Shown here one piece after another: positions 32,430-43,094 of a stretch of DNA of 64,000 nucleotides. Origin of the DNA: Toxonevra muliebris (Eukaryota; Arthropoda; Insecta; Diptera; Pallopteridae); contig OY829326.1 of the NCBI GenBank assembly GCA_963691655.1, positions 116,967,388 through 117,031,387 of the forward strand, read 5' to 3'. The notes under the pieces were generated by a model. The model saw only the letters and a list, made by a program, of their open reading frames with translations. It was not told the DNA's origin and searched no databases. The position numbers and the translations under genes are program-made. The stretch's first letter is position 1, and each line of letters starts with the position of its first letter.

Positions 32430-34645
32430 TAATACTGTCGAACGTAGTGCTAAAGTCTATGAATAGGAAATGGAAGGCAGTTAGCCAATACATATAGGTA
32501 AAACTAGGTAGATGAAGTCAAATTACTAATACTACATCGAAATTAATTAAAGAGGATTCTAGCTATTGGTCTCCCATCATCATAAATTTCGTTCTCATAA
32601 ATCTCTTACTATAACTTTGTTGCTGGGTGTATAAAGACCTTAACGCACAAGATGCTTTCAACCCACTTCAACCATTATCAATATTGGAGCAATAGAAAAG
32701 TGATCGACCGTTGGCTCTCCAACTGGGATGATTGGTTTGTATTGGACCGGCATGGAAAATGACCGATCACGGGTAGACTATTTTAACTTTTGATTAGTTC
32801 TAATCACAAACTAATAAATATCAATAATTTACTCTCACTGTAATATTAAGATATTTTTTTTGGTAGGGCTTGCCAAGGATAGAAGTTACTCGACCCGAAC
32901 CTAATACTAGTTGTTATACCTTTTGTTTTTTATTAATTTTTCTCCTATAATTCTCTTACTATAACTTTTCACTATGTGTATAAACACCTTAAGAGTGCAC
33001 AAAAAAATCGCACAAAAATATATATGAAGATAAAGATGATGTCGAATGAAAATGAAAAATGAGCTTCCAAAAATGGGACACAACTGAAAGGTACAGTACC
33101 TTTATGTATGTATGGATGAACAAAAAATTTGTACTTCCCTCTAATCTAAAATGTTCATCTACTTTTTCAAAGGGGCAAAGAGGGTGAGACAGAAAAAATA
33201 CAGAACTTTCGAAGAAATCTTTTGCGAAATTAAAATGAAACTCATAGTATCTGTATGTATTTATGTGTGTGTGTAGGTGTAATATATGATTCCGTCCCGA
33301 AAATTCTTATCATAAATAATTCAATTTTTACAAAAATACAATTCGTGTTTTTGTATTAATGTGTAGATGTGTATCTTTGTGCATATATTGGTTTATATGT
33401 CTGTGTTTGTACATAGATTAACTGCTCACATAGCGTGTAATTTTTTCACATGATAGAGTAACGAAAGAGACACATACATATAAATCTCTTCAAAAGTGTA
33501 ATATACTCAGCAAATTGAATTTGGCAATTTAGTCAGTGAACAATAAAAGTAAAAAGTTAGAATTATAAATGTTTATTTGCGCGTACATTGAGAATAAAGT
33601 TGTCAGATTCAGTATCAATGATTGTCATTACCATGAATAATATTAGAATTATAATCGGGTTATTATTCATCAACACAATAGGGCATTTTGGTAATTCGTT
33701 TCACTCAACTGACGACCATCTAAAGCTAATATAGAAAATAAATTTTCAGGATTTTGTGTTATGTTATGTTATTGTTTTCAAAATCATAATTTAATTATTC
33801 ATATGTTTAAAATTCAATTGTGAACACTATAAATGTTTTATACTTGATAATTTATTAAATTTTTGTTGCTTCTAAAACTACATATTTATTACTAGAATTT
33901 TTATATGAAATCTCTAAAACATCTGTCAATTCGATTTATTATGTAAATAAAAATATATGCAAATTGAAAAACTAAATTATTTATTTATTATGAAAAGAAT
34001 TAATTTTATTTTAAATATATGAAATCATTTTTGATTATTGATAATTTGCAAAGTTCTTTACTTAAAAATGTTCAATGAAGCAAAACTTTTCAGATTAATA
34101 AAATATTTTCAATAAATATTCATGTACATATGTATGTGTATGAGAATTATTATTATAAAATCTGCACATACATGAGTTCAAAAGTATAAAAGTATTACAC
34201 ATATTAAATAATTTAACTCCATTGTACTCATAGTAAAGCTCATAAGGTATTGTATTGTTTTATTGGCAGGCACTCACACACACACACACATACATACATA
34301 CATCTGCACATGCATTTATTGTACTTGTAAGTATGTATATGTATGTATGTACATAAATAACATACATGGATATGCAAAATTATTATCAAGAATTAAATAA
34401 AATCATTGCAGGCAGCCACCACCAAACAACAAAAATTCTGATTATGGCAGCACTGATTTATTACACTCAAGGGAATAATTGTTGCGGTTCTTTGTAATGT
34501 AAATTACTTTTCACAATTTACCATAATTGTATTTGATTGAATGTGTTGATTGGTGATGGGGTAAAATTGAGTAGTTTTATTCATGAAACGGTTACTATTT
34601 ATAAGAGTAATTGTGAAAGCTAAACCAAGCTTACGAACAATGATA
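32430..34645. other. Non-coding stretch with a 50-bp direct repeat
   Basis: No gene is recognised. The block tctcttactataacttt...gtgtataaa.accttaa occurs at 32,603-32,652 and again at 32,951-33,000. CA and ATGT simple repeats lie near 34,268-34,310 and 34,330-34,350. Confidence 0.5.
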
Positions 34646-34647
34646 TA

Positions 34648-35939
34648 CCACCTTGATCAAAAAATCAAAAAGTTTCCGGAATAACCACCGTGTGGCGCTC
34701 CCATCGTTCCGATTTCAGTTCTGTTTTTTTTTTTTTTTTGTTAAGTTGGTACATCTGTTGTTGATATTCCCTCTAAATCTTAGCATCATAGCTTGACATT
34801 TGCAAGTTACGTAGCCAAGAGTACATCTATCTCTGTATGTGTTGGCGATTTTTTACAATTTTATTGAATTTTATTGTATTAAATTTTGCGTAAAAAACGG
34901 ATTTAATGGTTCGCGAACGTTGGACATGTTGGAAAAGTGTTTCGGCAACGATTCTCTAAAGAAAACGGTCGTTTATCAGTGGTACGAGCGGTTCAAAAGT
35001 GGTCGTGTGTCAATCGAAGATGATGAACGCAGTGGCAGACCATCGACATCGAAAACCGACGAAAACGTTGATGAAGTAAAAGGAGTTTTGGTCAATAACC
35101 GCAAATTAATCATCAGAGAGATAGCGGAGGACTTGAACATTGCCTATGGATCCGTCCAAGACATTTTCGTTAAGGATTTGGGTTTCCGTCATGTAGCAGC
35201 AAAGTTGGTGCCAAAAGACCTCAATTGCATGCAAAAAAGAGACCGTGTTGACGTCGCAAAAGACATAAGTTTCGAGGCTGAATCCGTCGAGACGTGGGTT
35301 TATGAGTACGACACGCAATCCAGACATCAGGCAAGTGAATGGCGTTCACCAGGCAAGTGAATGGCCGAGACCAAAAAAACCACGTCGTTTTCAGTCAAAA
35401 AAGAAGGCAATGCTCACGGTTTTCATGGATTACAACGGCGTAGTGCATCATAAATTTTTGCCAAAAGGCCAGACAGTAAACAAAGAGTATTATTTGGGCG
35501 TTATGAGACGTTTGCGTGAAGCAATTCGCCAAAAGAGACCAGAATTGTGGGCAGAAAACTCGTGGATTTTGCACCATGATAACGCACCGTCGCACAGTGC
35601 CATCATTATTCGTAATTTTTTGACGAAAAATGCAACAAATACCATCCAACAGCCACCGAATTCACCTGATTTGGCTCCCTGTCACTTCTTTCTGTTCAAT
35701 CGAGTTAAATTACGGGAAACGCGTTTCAGCAGCCGAGAGGAAGTAATGGAAAAATCGCAGGCAGCACTGATAGACATACCGAAAACCGAATATAAAAAAT
35801 GTTTCGAGGATTGGATCAAGCGCATAATTGTGTTGCAGTCGATGGGGATTACTTTGAAGGGGACAATATAGATTTAGGTGAATAAACTTGTATTTTTAAT
35901 TTTCTGAATGAATTCCGGCAACCTTTTTAATCAAGGTGG
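34648..35939 (+). mobile_element. Full-length mariner element with clear terminal repeats
   Basis: The left terminus reads CCACCTTGATCAAAAA and continues to CCGGAA. The reverse complement of the right terminus reads CCACCTTGATTAAAAA and also continues to CCGGAA. TA dinucleotides flank both ends (34,646-34,647 and 35,940-35,941), the standard mariner target duplication. The length of 1,292 bp is normal for a complete mariner. The transposase inside is defective. Confidence 0.9.
34863..35871 (+). pseudogene. Mariner transposase, DD34D type, two catalytic residues lost
   Basis: The N-terminal part includes IKFCVKNGFNGSRTLDML, VVYQWYERFKSGR, ERSGRPSTSKTDENV and the linker region LVPKDL. Sequence before the first catalytic motif is deleted. 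The usual GDETWV is SVETWV (codon GTC at 35,286-35,288), so the first Asp is Val. A 16-bp segment is duplicated with a 22-bp shift (35,328-35,343 and 35,350-35,365) and shifts the frame. The second Asp is present in LHHDNAPSHSA. The third is His in PDLAPCHFFLF (codon CAC at 35,683-35,685), exactly 34 residues after the second. The tail runs to a stop at 35,871. The protein would be inactive. It is a different lineage from the 19.5-kb copy. Confidence 0.9.
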
Positions 35940-35951
35940 TATTTCCTTGGC

Positions 35952-36250
35952 TTGATTGCGTGTGATAAACGCAATCGTTGTCAACTCATTAATTTAAAGT
36001 CTCTCGAAAATAGAAGGATCATTCAATCACTTATGTTTATTTATGACACACTTTGTGCAAATATTCATTGTCCTGTTTTACTTGGTCAAATTGGGTTAAA
36101 TGTTTCGTTTAAATCTTTAAGGGTTAATGCACTATTTCATGTCAGTATTCAAAAAACTAATTATTTAAGGAATGCTCCAATTACTAGGGCTCTACTTGAA
36201 TTTAATAAGAAGTGGCAAGAAATTCTAAATTTTTTCGAAATTAGTGTACA
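35952..36250 (+). pseudogene. Jockey/CR1-like LINE, C-terminal remnant
   Basis: An open frame reads NLKSLENRRIIQSLMFIYD, then HCPVLLGQIGLNVSFKSLR, then TNYLRNAPITRALLEFNK. This resembles the conserved end of jockey/CR1-type ORF2 proteins, where an L.SL..RR....LF segment is followed by a TNYG...P..R....FN motif. The left part starts just downstream of the mariner at 35,939, so the mariner may have landed in or next to this LINE. The rest of the frame to 36,407 is not recognised. Confidence 0.55.
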
Positions 36251-36589
36251 AAAAATTGCCATTTTTCTAACATTTGGTCTTGGTCTCAAAAATTGGGTTT
36301 CAGGATATAGGTTCTTTACAAAATGGGTTTATTTGTACATAAACGACATTTCTAAAAAGAATCACGATGACATACATCGGATACATCCAAAAATAATCGA
36401 TTTATAATTCAAAATTGGGGTATATAAAAACCCTAAAATGGCATGAGGCTCAAAAAATTCAAAAAATAAAAAAAATAAAAAATCGAGCTAACTTTTTCAA
36501 ACCCAGCGAGGGTTTGCTATTGGATAGGTATATTTTCAAAAAAAATAAAAAAATAGTTCGGTGCGGTTTGATTTTTGGTGTTGCACAGT

Positions 36590-37040
36590 GTAAAGTGGCC
36601 CTAAACGTTCTTCATAAAAAAGCAGTTGAAGAAGCCATAAATGAATATGCCCCAAACCTGGTCCTGGTGGTCGTCTTCCGTCACTAACTGACGACGAAAA
36701 CTCCCTGCTCAGAAAAATGAGATCCATTCTCCCACGACTTCGCCCTGAGTGGAGCAGATTCTAAACTGCTAAATACCGCGGATCTCAAATGAAGTCAGGG
36801 ATGAATTCCCAGATTGTGGATAGGGTCTACACAACACCATCCATCTTTTCAACTACCCAGTGCGACCAACTAATCTTGCGTTACTGCAATTGTGGATGCA
36901 GCCAACGAACGCGGCCGATTTCCTTGGCTTAAAACTAACAAACGACGAAAAACGATAACTACATAATGTCCGAAAACACAACATATATACGGCAAAGGCA
37001 TATGTACAAATGTCGCTATAACAAAAACAATAGTATTTCC
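36590..37040 (+). pseudogene. LINE ORF2 C-terminal remnant (same family as 20,152)
   Basis: Pieces in shifting frames match the family tail: KAVEEAINEYAPN, GRRLPSLTDDENSLLRKMRS, LRPEWSRF, and near the end ADFLGLKL-like followed by TNDEKR-like words just before the stop. Several frameshifts and the loss of the cysteine motif show decay. The 3' flank contains a CTATAACAAAAACAA-like tail, recalling the ACAACAAC end of the copy at 20,861. Confidence 0.65.
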
Positions 37041-37066
37041 AAATATAAAAACAGAATAGTATAAGA

Positions 37067-37126
37067 GAGAATTGATTTGGCGTATAATTATATGAATTTG
37101 TATACACATACACCAAATCAATTCTC
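37067..37126. repeat. Perfect 14-bp hairpin
   Basis: GAGAATTGATTTGG (37,067-37,080) and CCAAATCAATTCTC (37,113-37,126) are exact inverted copies with a 32-base loop, itself partly palindromic. It lies just past a LINE 3' end. It may be the fold of a very short MITE or the relic of an inverted insertion. Confidence 0.75.
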
Positions 37127-37129
37127 AGG

Positions 37130-38156
37130 AGACGATATGGTGAACCGTAAGTGTTTAGTATTACTGTTTATTCTATTTATTATTTGTATCCCAAGTACTA
37201 AGTTAAAAAATCAGGACAAGTACTTTGTACTCGGTACTTTCTTCTCATCACTAGCTTGTATATTTACAACTAATGAATCAATATGTCATAAGTTGGTAAA
37301 TACTAATTGTTAATAATAATAAGTAACAATTATGTTTATATGTTTGCGTAGGCATTGTATTCATTACGCATTACATTACATTGTTGTGAAATAAAATTAC
37401 TTCAAATTTACATACCATATAAGTAAATGAATGGGCACGCATATGTATACCAAATTTAGTTTTTGTAGAACTTCTTTCTCCTTCTGACTTTTGCATATCT
37501 GTGTTAAATAAATTTCTAGTACTCAAGCAGGAATGGTAGAAGATTTTTTGGTGGAAAGAACATTTTTTTAAGGTAGAATGAAAAATAGTTACTAAGAAAC
37601 TATATTGGAAAATGTGCCAGAAACGCCTATCTGCAAGAAATGTGCTGATGAAAGAACCGTGATACTATACCATATACATAGACTCTTTTTTTGCACACAA
37701 TTAAGTGTTCATATTTCTAAAACCGCTAATTGCATAGTTGTGATTGTTCTCCTATTTTCTACATAATCAAGTATTATCACTTATTTTTTGCTCCATTTTA
37801 TAAATTCCTCATAATAGGTGTAATAGGTGATGAGTTTAGGCTCGAGTTAATAAAACTGTTTTAAGTTCCTTCTCGGAAATTATTTGCTACAAGATCCATA
37901 TAATGTCGCATCTAAAGGCAGGAGTTTCGCAAACGCATCTATAGTTCCTAGACCGTGACTAACATCGTGCGATAAAGCTGATAGAGGGCACTAGGGTTTC
38001 CAGCTCTATTGACTTCTTGGACCATCCTGGCTTTTTTCTAGCAGTATTTTGGATCTTAAAAATCGCAGAGTGAAATGGTTTCAAACCAGTTGAAAGTTCA
38101 GATTTAAGTTCAGTTTAAAACACTGACCTGCAGCTTTATTCCGGTCCATGATTGAA
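37130..38156. other. Non-coding stretch
   Basis: AT-rich. No gene or element is recognised. Confidence 0.5.
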
Positions 38157-38159
38157 ACT

Positions 38160-38504
38160 AGGCGTTTTTCTTTATTAGCTCTGAGCAGTGCACGAGTTGT
38201 CAAAAAACGTAATCGTATTTCTTTTTAGCTCTGATCACTCAGAGCAACCGTAATTCTGTTTCTTTTTGTGATCAGAGCGTGCTCAGAGCGTGCTCTACGT
38301 GCTCAGAAGAAATTGACTGAGCAGACAGAGCACGATTGAAAAAAATATTATGACAGTGTTGCAGCTATTTGAAATGGCGAACAAGGGCTCAGAATATAAG
38401 AAGGGCTCTATGCGTTTTAAAATTAAATCAGAGTTGTCAGAGCGTGCTCGGTGTACTCGTGCTTTACTCTACTCCGTTCTCTGAGTTAAAAAAGAAAAAC
38501 GCCT
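38160..38504. mobile_element. MITE with AGGCG ends and ACT target duplication
   Basis: The left end reads AGGCGTTTTTCTTTATTAGC and the reverse complement of the right end reads AGGCGTTTTTCTTTTTTAAC. A 3-bp duplication ACT flanks it (38,157-38,159 and 38,505-38,507). The interior carries repeats of CAGAGCGTGCTC and no coding sequence. A 3-bp target duplication fits PIF/Harbinger, though the inner TA of CTA would also be possible. Confidence 0.8.
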
Positions 38505-38507
38505 ACT

Positions 38508-40190
38508 GATTCTTATGCTCGCAAAAGTCTGGACTTTCTCCCACGGGTTTATGTTGTTGGGCTTCTCACAAAGACCTACAGAATAGGTCCCTTAGAAAGA
38601 GAAAAATAAAATTATTCTCAGTTTCCTTGCTCTAGGTTCAAGTCATTTCTTTTATCGTATTTTATCATGAAACATAACTTTGTATTAACAAAATCATTTT
38701 GAAAAAGTTAACAAAAAACTTTAAAATGTTTTAAGCAAGCTTTTAATAAATTTAATGCTCCATTGAGCTCATCTCGCTCTTAAGGCGATCAAATAAATAG
38801 TTAAAATATACAACAAACTTTTATAAAACTAACAAAATTTCAGAAGAAGAGGTATCAAACAAAAACTGCACCACTGGCGTTTGTATTCTAAATAATTTTC
38901 ACATGAATTTCAAAATTTTCAATTTGCCAAAGCAACAACAACAGCAACCCATACTTATTTCATAGGTTAAACTTCAATCATGTTATTGAAACTAACACGA
39001 TATTAACATTAAAAAACAACACAATCGAAATCGATAAAAAAAAAATTATGGTTTTAAGTGCAAAACTCAGCGTAACCAAAAATTTTTTAGTGAAACGTAA
39101 TTGTTTCTCTGTGTTCAGTCGTTACCACCTCCTTTCATTCTTTCGTTTTCGCTTTTTCATCATACTAATGAATTATTTTAATTTTTTTTTTGTTTCATTT
39201 TCACAACGCAAAAAAATGTTTTACCTTTTTTCACTCATTTCATTGTTTCATTTTTTGTTTTTTTAATTTCTTGGACAGATTATTATGGTAAAATGTTTTC
39301 TAAATTTGTGAGGTGCTACCGCTGATGCCACTGGGCACAAACTGTACACACCGCTACCCGCATGCACCACACTCATTACACTTCTACCTTGTTGCTTTGT
39401 ATGTAAAAATGTGTGTATGTATGTATGTGTGGATTCCATTAATGTTACCTCGCATCACCTCTGAGGTATTGCTTTTTGTGCTCTAACGAATATAATTTTT
39501 TATATTTTTAGTTTTTTTTCTATTTATTTTTTTTTTTTTTTGTTGAAGATGTTTTTTCTTGTGGAGAGAGGTAGGACCCATCTGTCATACACCTGCTTAG
39601 ATAACAAAAAAAATTAATTATTAAATAATAATATGGAAATTTTTAATTTTGCAAATTGTGAAACAGTTGCAGCAGCAGCAGCAACAGCATAAAGTAATTA
39701 TTATTTTTTTTTTCTTTAGAGATAATTGAATTTATTTAATTACTCACATCAGTACTTTGCTAAGTACTTATACACGTACAATGTGCATTTCACAAAAATT
39801 GCGACACCTGCGACAATTTATTTTTATTATTCTACAACAAGAAGACAAAAAAATACATTATAATTGAGCTCCTTAAAGTCGTGAGGCAGATGGATCTAGC
39901 CTTTTCTTCTGTACACTTAAAAAAGTGCGGAGTAAATACCACAATTTTTGTGGTAAGATTAACTCTTTTCGTTAATGGTTTTTAGCCAAACCAGAAAAGA
40001 GTAATCCTTACCCCGACGAAGTATATTCAACTCCGAAGAGTGAGTTATATTTTTGAGGAGTCATATTAAGAATATAAATTCTTAAAGTAGCTGATAATAA
40101 AAAAGTTATACCAACTCCGTAAAATGTTGATTCAACCCTCAAAAGAGTTTAATTAACCACTTGAAATTCTTGAAGTTGGTGAAAGAGTGT
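38508..40190. other. Non-coding stretch
   Basis: No gene is recognised. There are poly-T tracts (39,525-39,541), a CAG run (39,668-39,690), and a segment near 39,914-40,200 with repeated aagagt/aactc words that may be a small fold-back element, but its ends are unclear. Confidence 0.45.
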
Positions 40191-40199
40191 TTTTACAGG

Positions 40200-40760
40200 C
40201 TGCAGCAGTTGTCTGCCCATAACAAAGTTACGCTTTGTTAAGAACTAATCCACTACGGCATTATAGATAATGTAGCTGCTGACGAACTTGCTAGGCAAGG
40301 TTCATCGGCTCTATATACAGGTCCTGACTCATTTTGAGGATTCGGCTGCACTAATTCCAAGTCAATCATAAAGGAATAGCTATCTTATTGGAAATTTTCA
40401 GGTCTTAGACAAGCTTTTTGGCCAAAAAGCTTGTCCCTTCTCTCACCTAACCCTTGAATTTAAATATAGCGGATCTCAGATTGCTAGAGGGTTTTTTATC
40501 CGGTCACTATATGGTCAGATATCACCTAAGTACATTAGGTCTGTCAATCGAGACAAAGTAGGGGTATTTTTAGAAAACCGTTTTTAACAGTTAATGAAAT
40601 TGAAACCTATTCCACGAAAGATGTTCTAGCCTTCATTAGGATAGCAGATTGTCTTTCGCATTACTTTGGGGTCTTGGTACAAAAGATCTTCTAAATCGCA
40701 GTGCCTGACTTTTGGGTCATCTCAACCGTACCAATAATAATATAAATACTGATTTCTCAA
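40200..40760 (+). pseudogene. LINE 3' end: RNase H tail, C-terminus, 3' UTR and repeat tail
   Basis: Words of the RNase H end (NVAADELARQGSSA near 40,270) are followed by a decayed C-terminal region. The final ~80 bp (40,665-40,745) read ttggggtcttggtacaaaag, then atcgcagtgcctgac and an ATAATAAT tail. This last part matches the 3' portion of the dimeric SINE copies nearly base for base. This fragment therefore represents the LINE lineage whose machinery the SINE probably uses. The cysteine motif of the C-terminus is deleted. Confidence 0.75.
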
Positions 40761-41099
40761 TTCAATTCAAGCTCAAGGTACTGATTTTCTAAATCAAAAA
40801 TCTGGCTACCCTTAATCAATGGCTTAGTTGAAAAGCATTATTTTTATATGTCGAGGGATCGATGACGAGCGCCAAATTTTATTTAGTTATGGTAAAAGAA
40901 AGCACTTTGGGCTTTGGTGATCATTTGATGAATATAAACGGCACTTCTCCGAAAGTGTAAATGATACTTCCGAATTAGTCCATGCTTTCAATTTTGGCAT
41001 TACCACGACGAATAGATTGTTTACGTCATTACTGTAAATTGTAAGCGATTTCATCTTAAATGTGTCTAGTTCCAGGACAACTTTAGGTTACTCTTCGAC

Positions 41100-42870
41100 G
41101 AGAGCGTCCATCTTGTTCTACATACCTAACAGTTTCCTACTGAGCTCAAATTCTTAAGCTTAGACAGTCAAAACTTCTAATCAGGTACGTTAACCCAAAA
41201 ACGCAACTCTATATCTCAAGGAGGAGTCCTCTCTTCGCTTCTCTGGAACCTCGCAGTAAATGATCTTTTATTAAAACTTGAAAAAAACAAGCGAAGTGAT
41301 AGCCTATACGAACGATGTCGCCATCGCCGCTTCGGAGAAATTCATGTGTACACTGGTAGATTAACTGCAACTAGCACTGAACTTACTTTCATCTTGTTGT
41401 TCTGACCGTGAATTATCGGTTAATGCAAATAAGACAGAAGTGATTATTTTTACTCGCAAGCATTCTTTACCAACTTTCGATCTACCGAAATCCTGAACAG
41501 AAAGCTCAACTGGCGTGCTAACACGTCAGAGAGGGCATGATAAGCCATAATAGCTCACTATGCGTGCAAGTCAGCTATAGGTAAGAAATGGGGATTGCAA
41601 CCCAAGATGGTTATGTGATTTATACCAGTGTTATATGCCCTATTCCATTTTATGGCGTAGTAGTTCGGTGGGCAGGTCTTTCAAAGAACACCCATCACAA
41701 GCAATTATACAAAGTACAGCGACTAGTTTCAATATTAATTACAGGAGCCCTGAAAACAACACCTTCAAAGGGGCTGTGCACTATCCAGGAGCTGCTTAAA
41801 ATAGATCTCTTCGGAAAAACACCAGCGTCAACTTCGGAGTTGAGGCTGAAAGCGATTCGCAAGTGGTCTCTTACCAATCTTGGCCACGGAAAGATTCTAG
41901 ATGAAACCAATTATCTTACATCATCTGTTGATCTCACTCTTTCCTCACTATCCTTTGGTAACGGCTTTAGCACACTTCTTTCAGGTAGTGTATACTGTAT
42001 ACTGATGGCTCCAAATTGGATGGTAAGGTTGAGGATGGAGTTTACTCTGAGCATCTGAACATCTCAACGCACTTTCATTTCCCGGATCACTGCAGCTTAT
42101 TCCAAGTCGCTAACCTGATAAGATGTAATTCGGTATCTGCATTTTCACTGATAGTCAGGAAGCGATAAAATCCCTCCAATACCCCGTCTCTTAACGAGAT
42201 AGCCACAGCATTCAACCATCATCTTATATGGGTGCTGGGGCATAGCGACATTGAGGGGAAACTGTAGAGCTGATCATCTTGCTTGACCTGGCACGACTCA
42301 TAGTAATTCACGCATTTATGTGAGTTTACCATTTGCCACAAGCAAACTTCTTATTAAAAACCACTATTCCCATATTGCAGAAAACAGATGGAGGATGGAA
42401 CCTACATGCTTCATTGCTAAACAGTTCTGACCTACGCCAAATCAGAAACGCACCAAAGCACAGATAAACCTGGACCGAATTCACATAAGCAGGGTAACCT
42501 TTATTCTCACTGGACATTGTCTCATTGGAAATCATGCCCGTAGACTAGGCCTACCCTACAATGACTATTGCAGAAACTGCAGAGCAAGACGAAACATTTT
42601 CTGCCTTATATGCAACTGCCCCGCTATAGCAGCGCGCAGACAAAGAACTATGGGAGAAACTTTCTATGAGAGACTGAACACTTGCATCCTCCGAAATCGG
42701 GGACAAACTACGCTTCATAAAAAGCACAAAATGGTTTGGCAAGGAAAGATCAGAAGGCAACTGTTCGCCCCAGGGTATCACAATGAACTAGTAGGTCTCA
42801 GTGTGTTCATTTCTGAACAGCTCCAACAACCGAATCAAACCTATATCTCAAGCTAAAAAAAAAATATCAA
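41100..42870 (+). pseudogene. RNase H-bearing LINE: RT, RNase H and C-terminal remnant
   Basis: RT motif B reads SQGGVLSSLLWNLAVND (near 41,215-41,265). Motif C is YTND (near 41,308) instead of YADD, so the catalytic Asp pair is broken. Next come the connection (HHKQLYKVQRL at ~41,690), a frameshifted RNase H (TDGSK-like near 42,005), WVLGHSDIEGN (42,235), and a C-terminal tail with TGHCLIGNHARRLGLPYND and paired cysteines (42,510-42,610), ending at ...TYISS and a short A run near 42,858. Many frameshifts. The type is R1/I/LOA-like. Confidence 0.8.
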
Positions 42871-42879
42871 AGTTTAACT

Positions 42880-43090
42880 TAGCATTATTACGAGCCTACT
42901 GAGGGCACTGCAAACTGGGAGAATACATGAAAAATAAACGCAACACCTGTCGATTTGTCGGAAAGAAAATGAGACCTCGATGTACATCCTCTTGCACGCC
43001 GAAGCACTCATTTGTAGAAGGAAAAGTTATTTGTGACATTAGATCCCTAGAAACAAAACCCTTACTGAGAATCCTCAGGGAAATTGGTAT
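42880..43090 (+). pseudogene. Second LINE C-terminal scrap
   Basis: The reading LRALQTGRIHEK, then CRKENETSMYILLHAEAL resembles the cysteine-histidine tail of the LINE at 53.7-54.8 kb (CRFCKDDKETSEHILMHCEA). It follows directly after the end of the previous LINE, so a second insertion or a deletion joined the two. Frameshifts occur. Confidence 0.6.
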
Positions 43091-43094
43091 ATAT

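Noticed and set aside
34863..35871. An active mariner transposase
   Set aside because: Frameshift, internal deletion, and replacement of the first and third catalytic aspartates rule out activity.
39914..40200. A MITE suggested by repeated aagagt/aactc words
   Set aside because: I could not find matching ends or a target duplication. The neighbouring LINE end may explain part of it.
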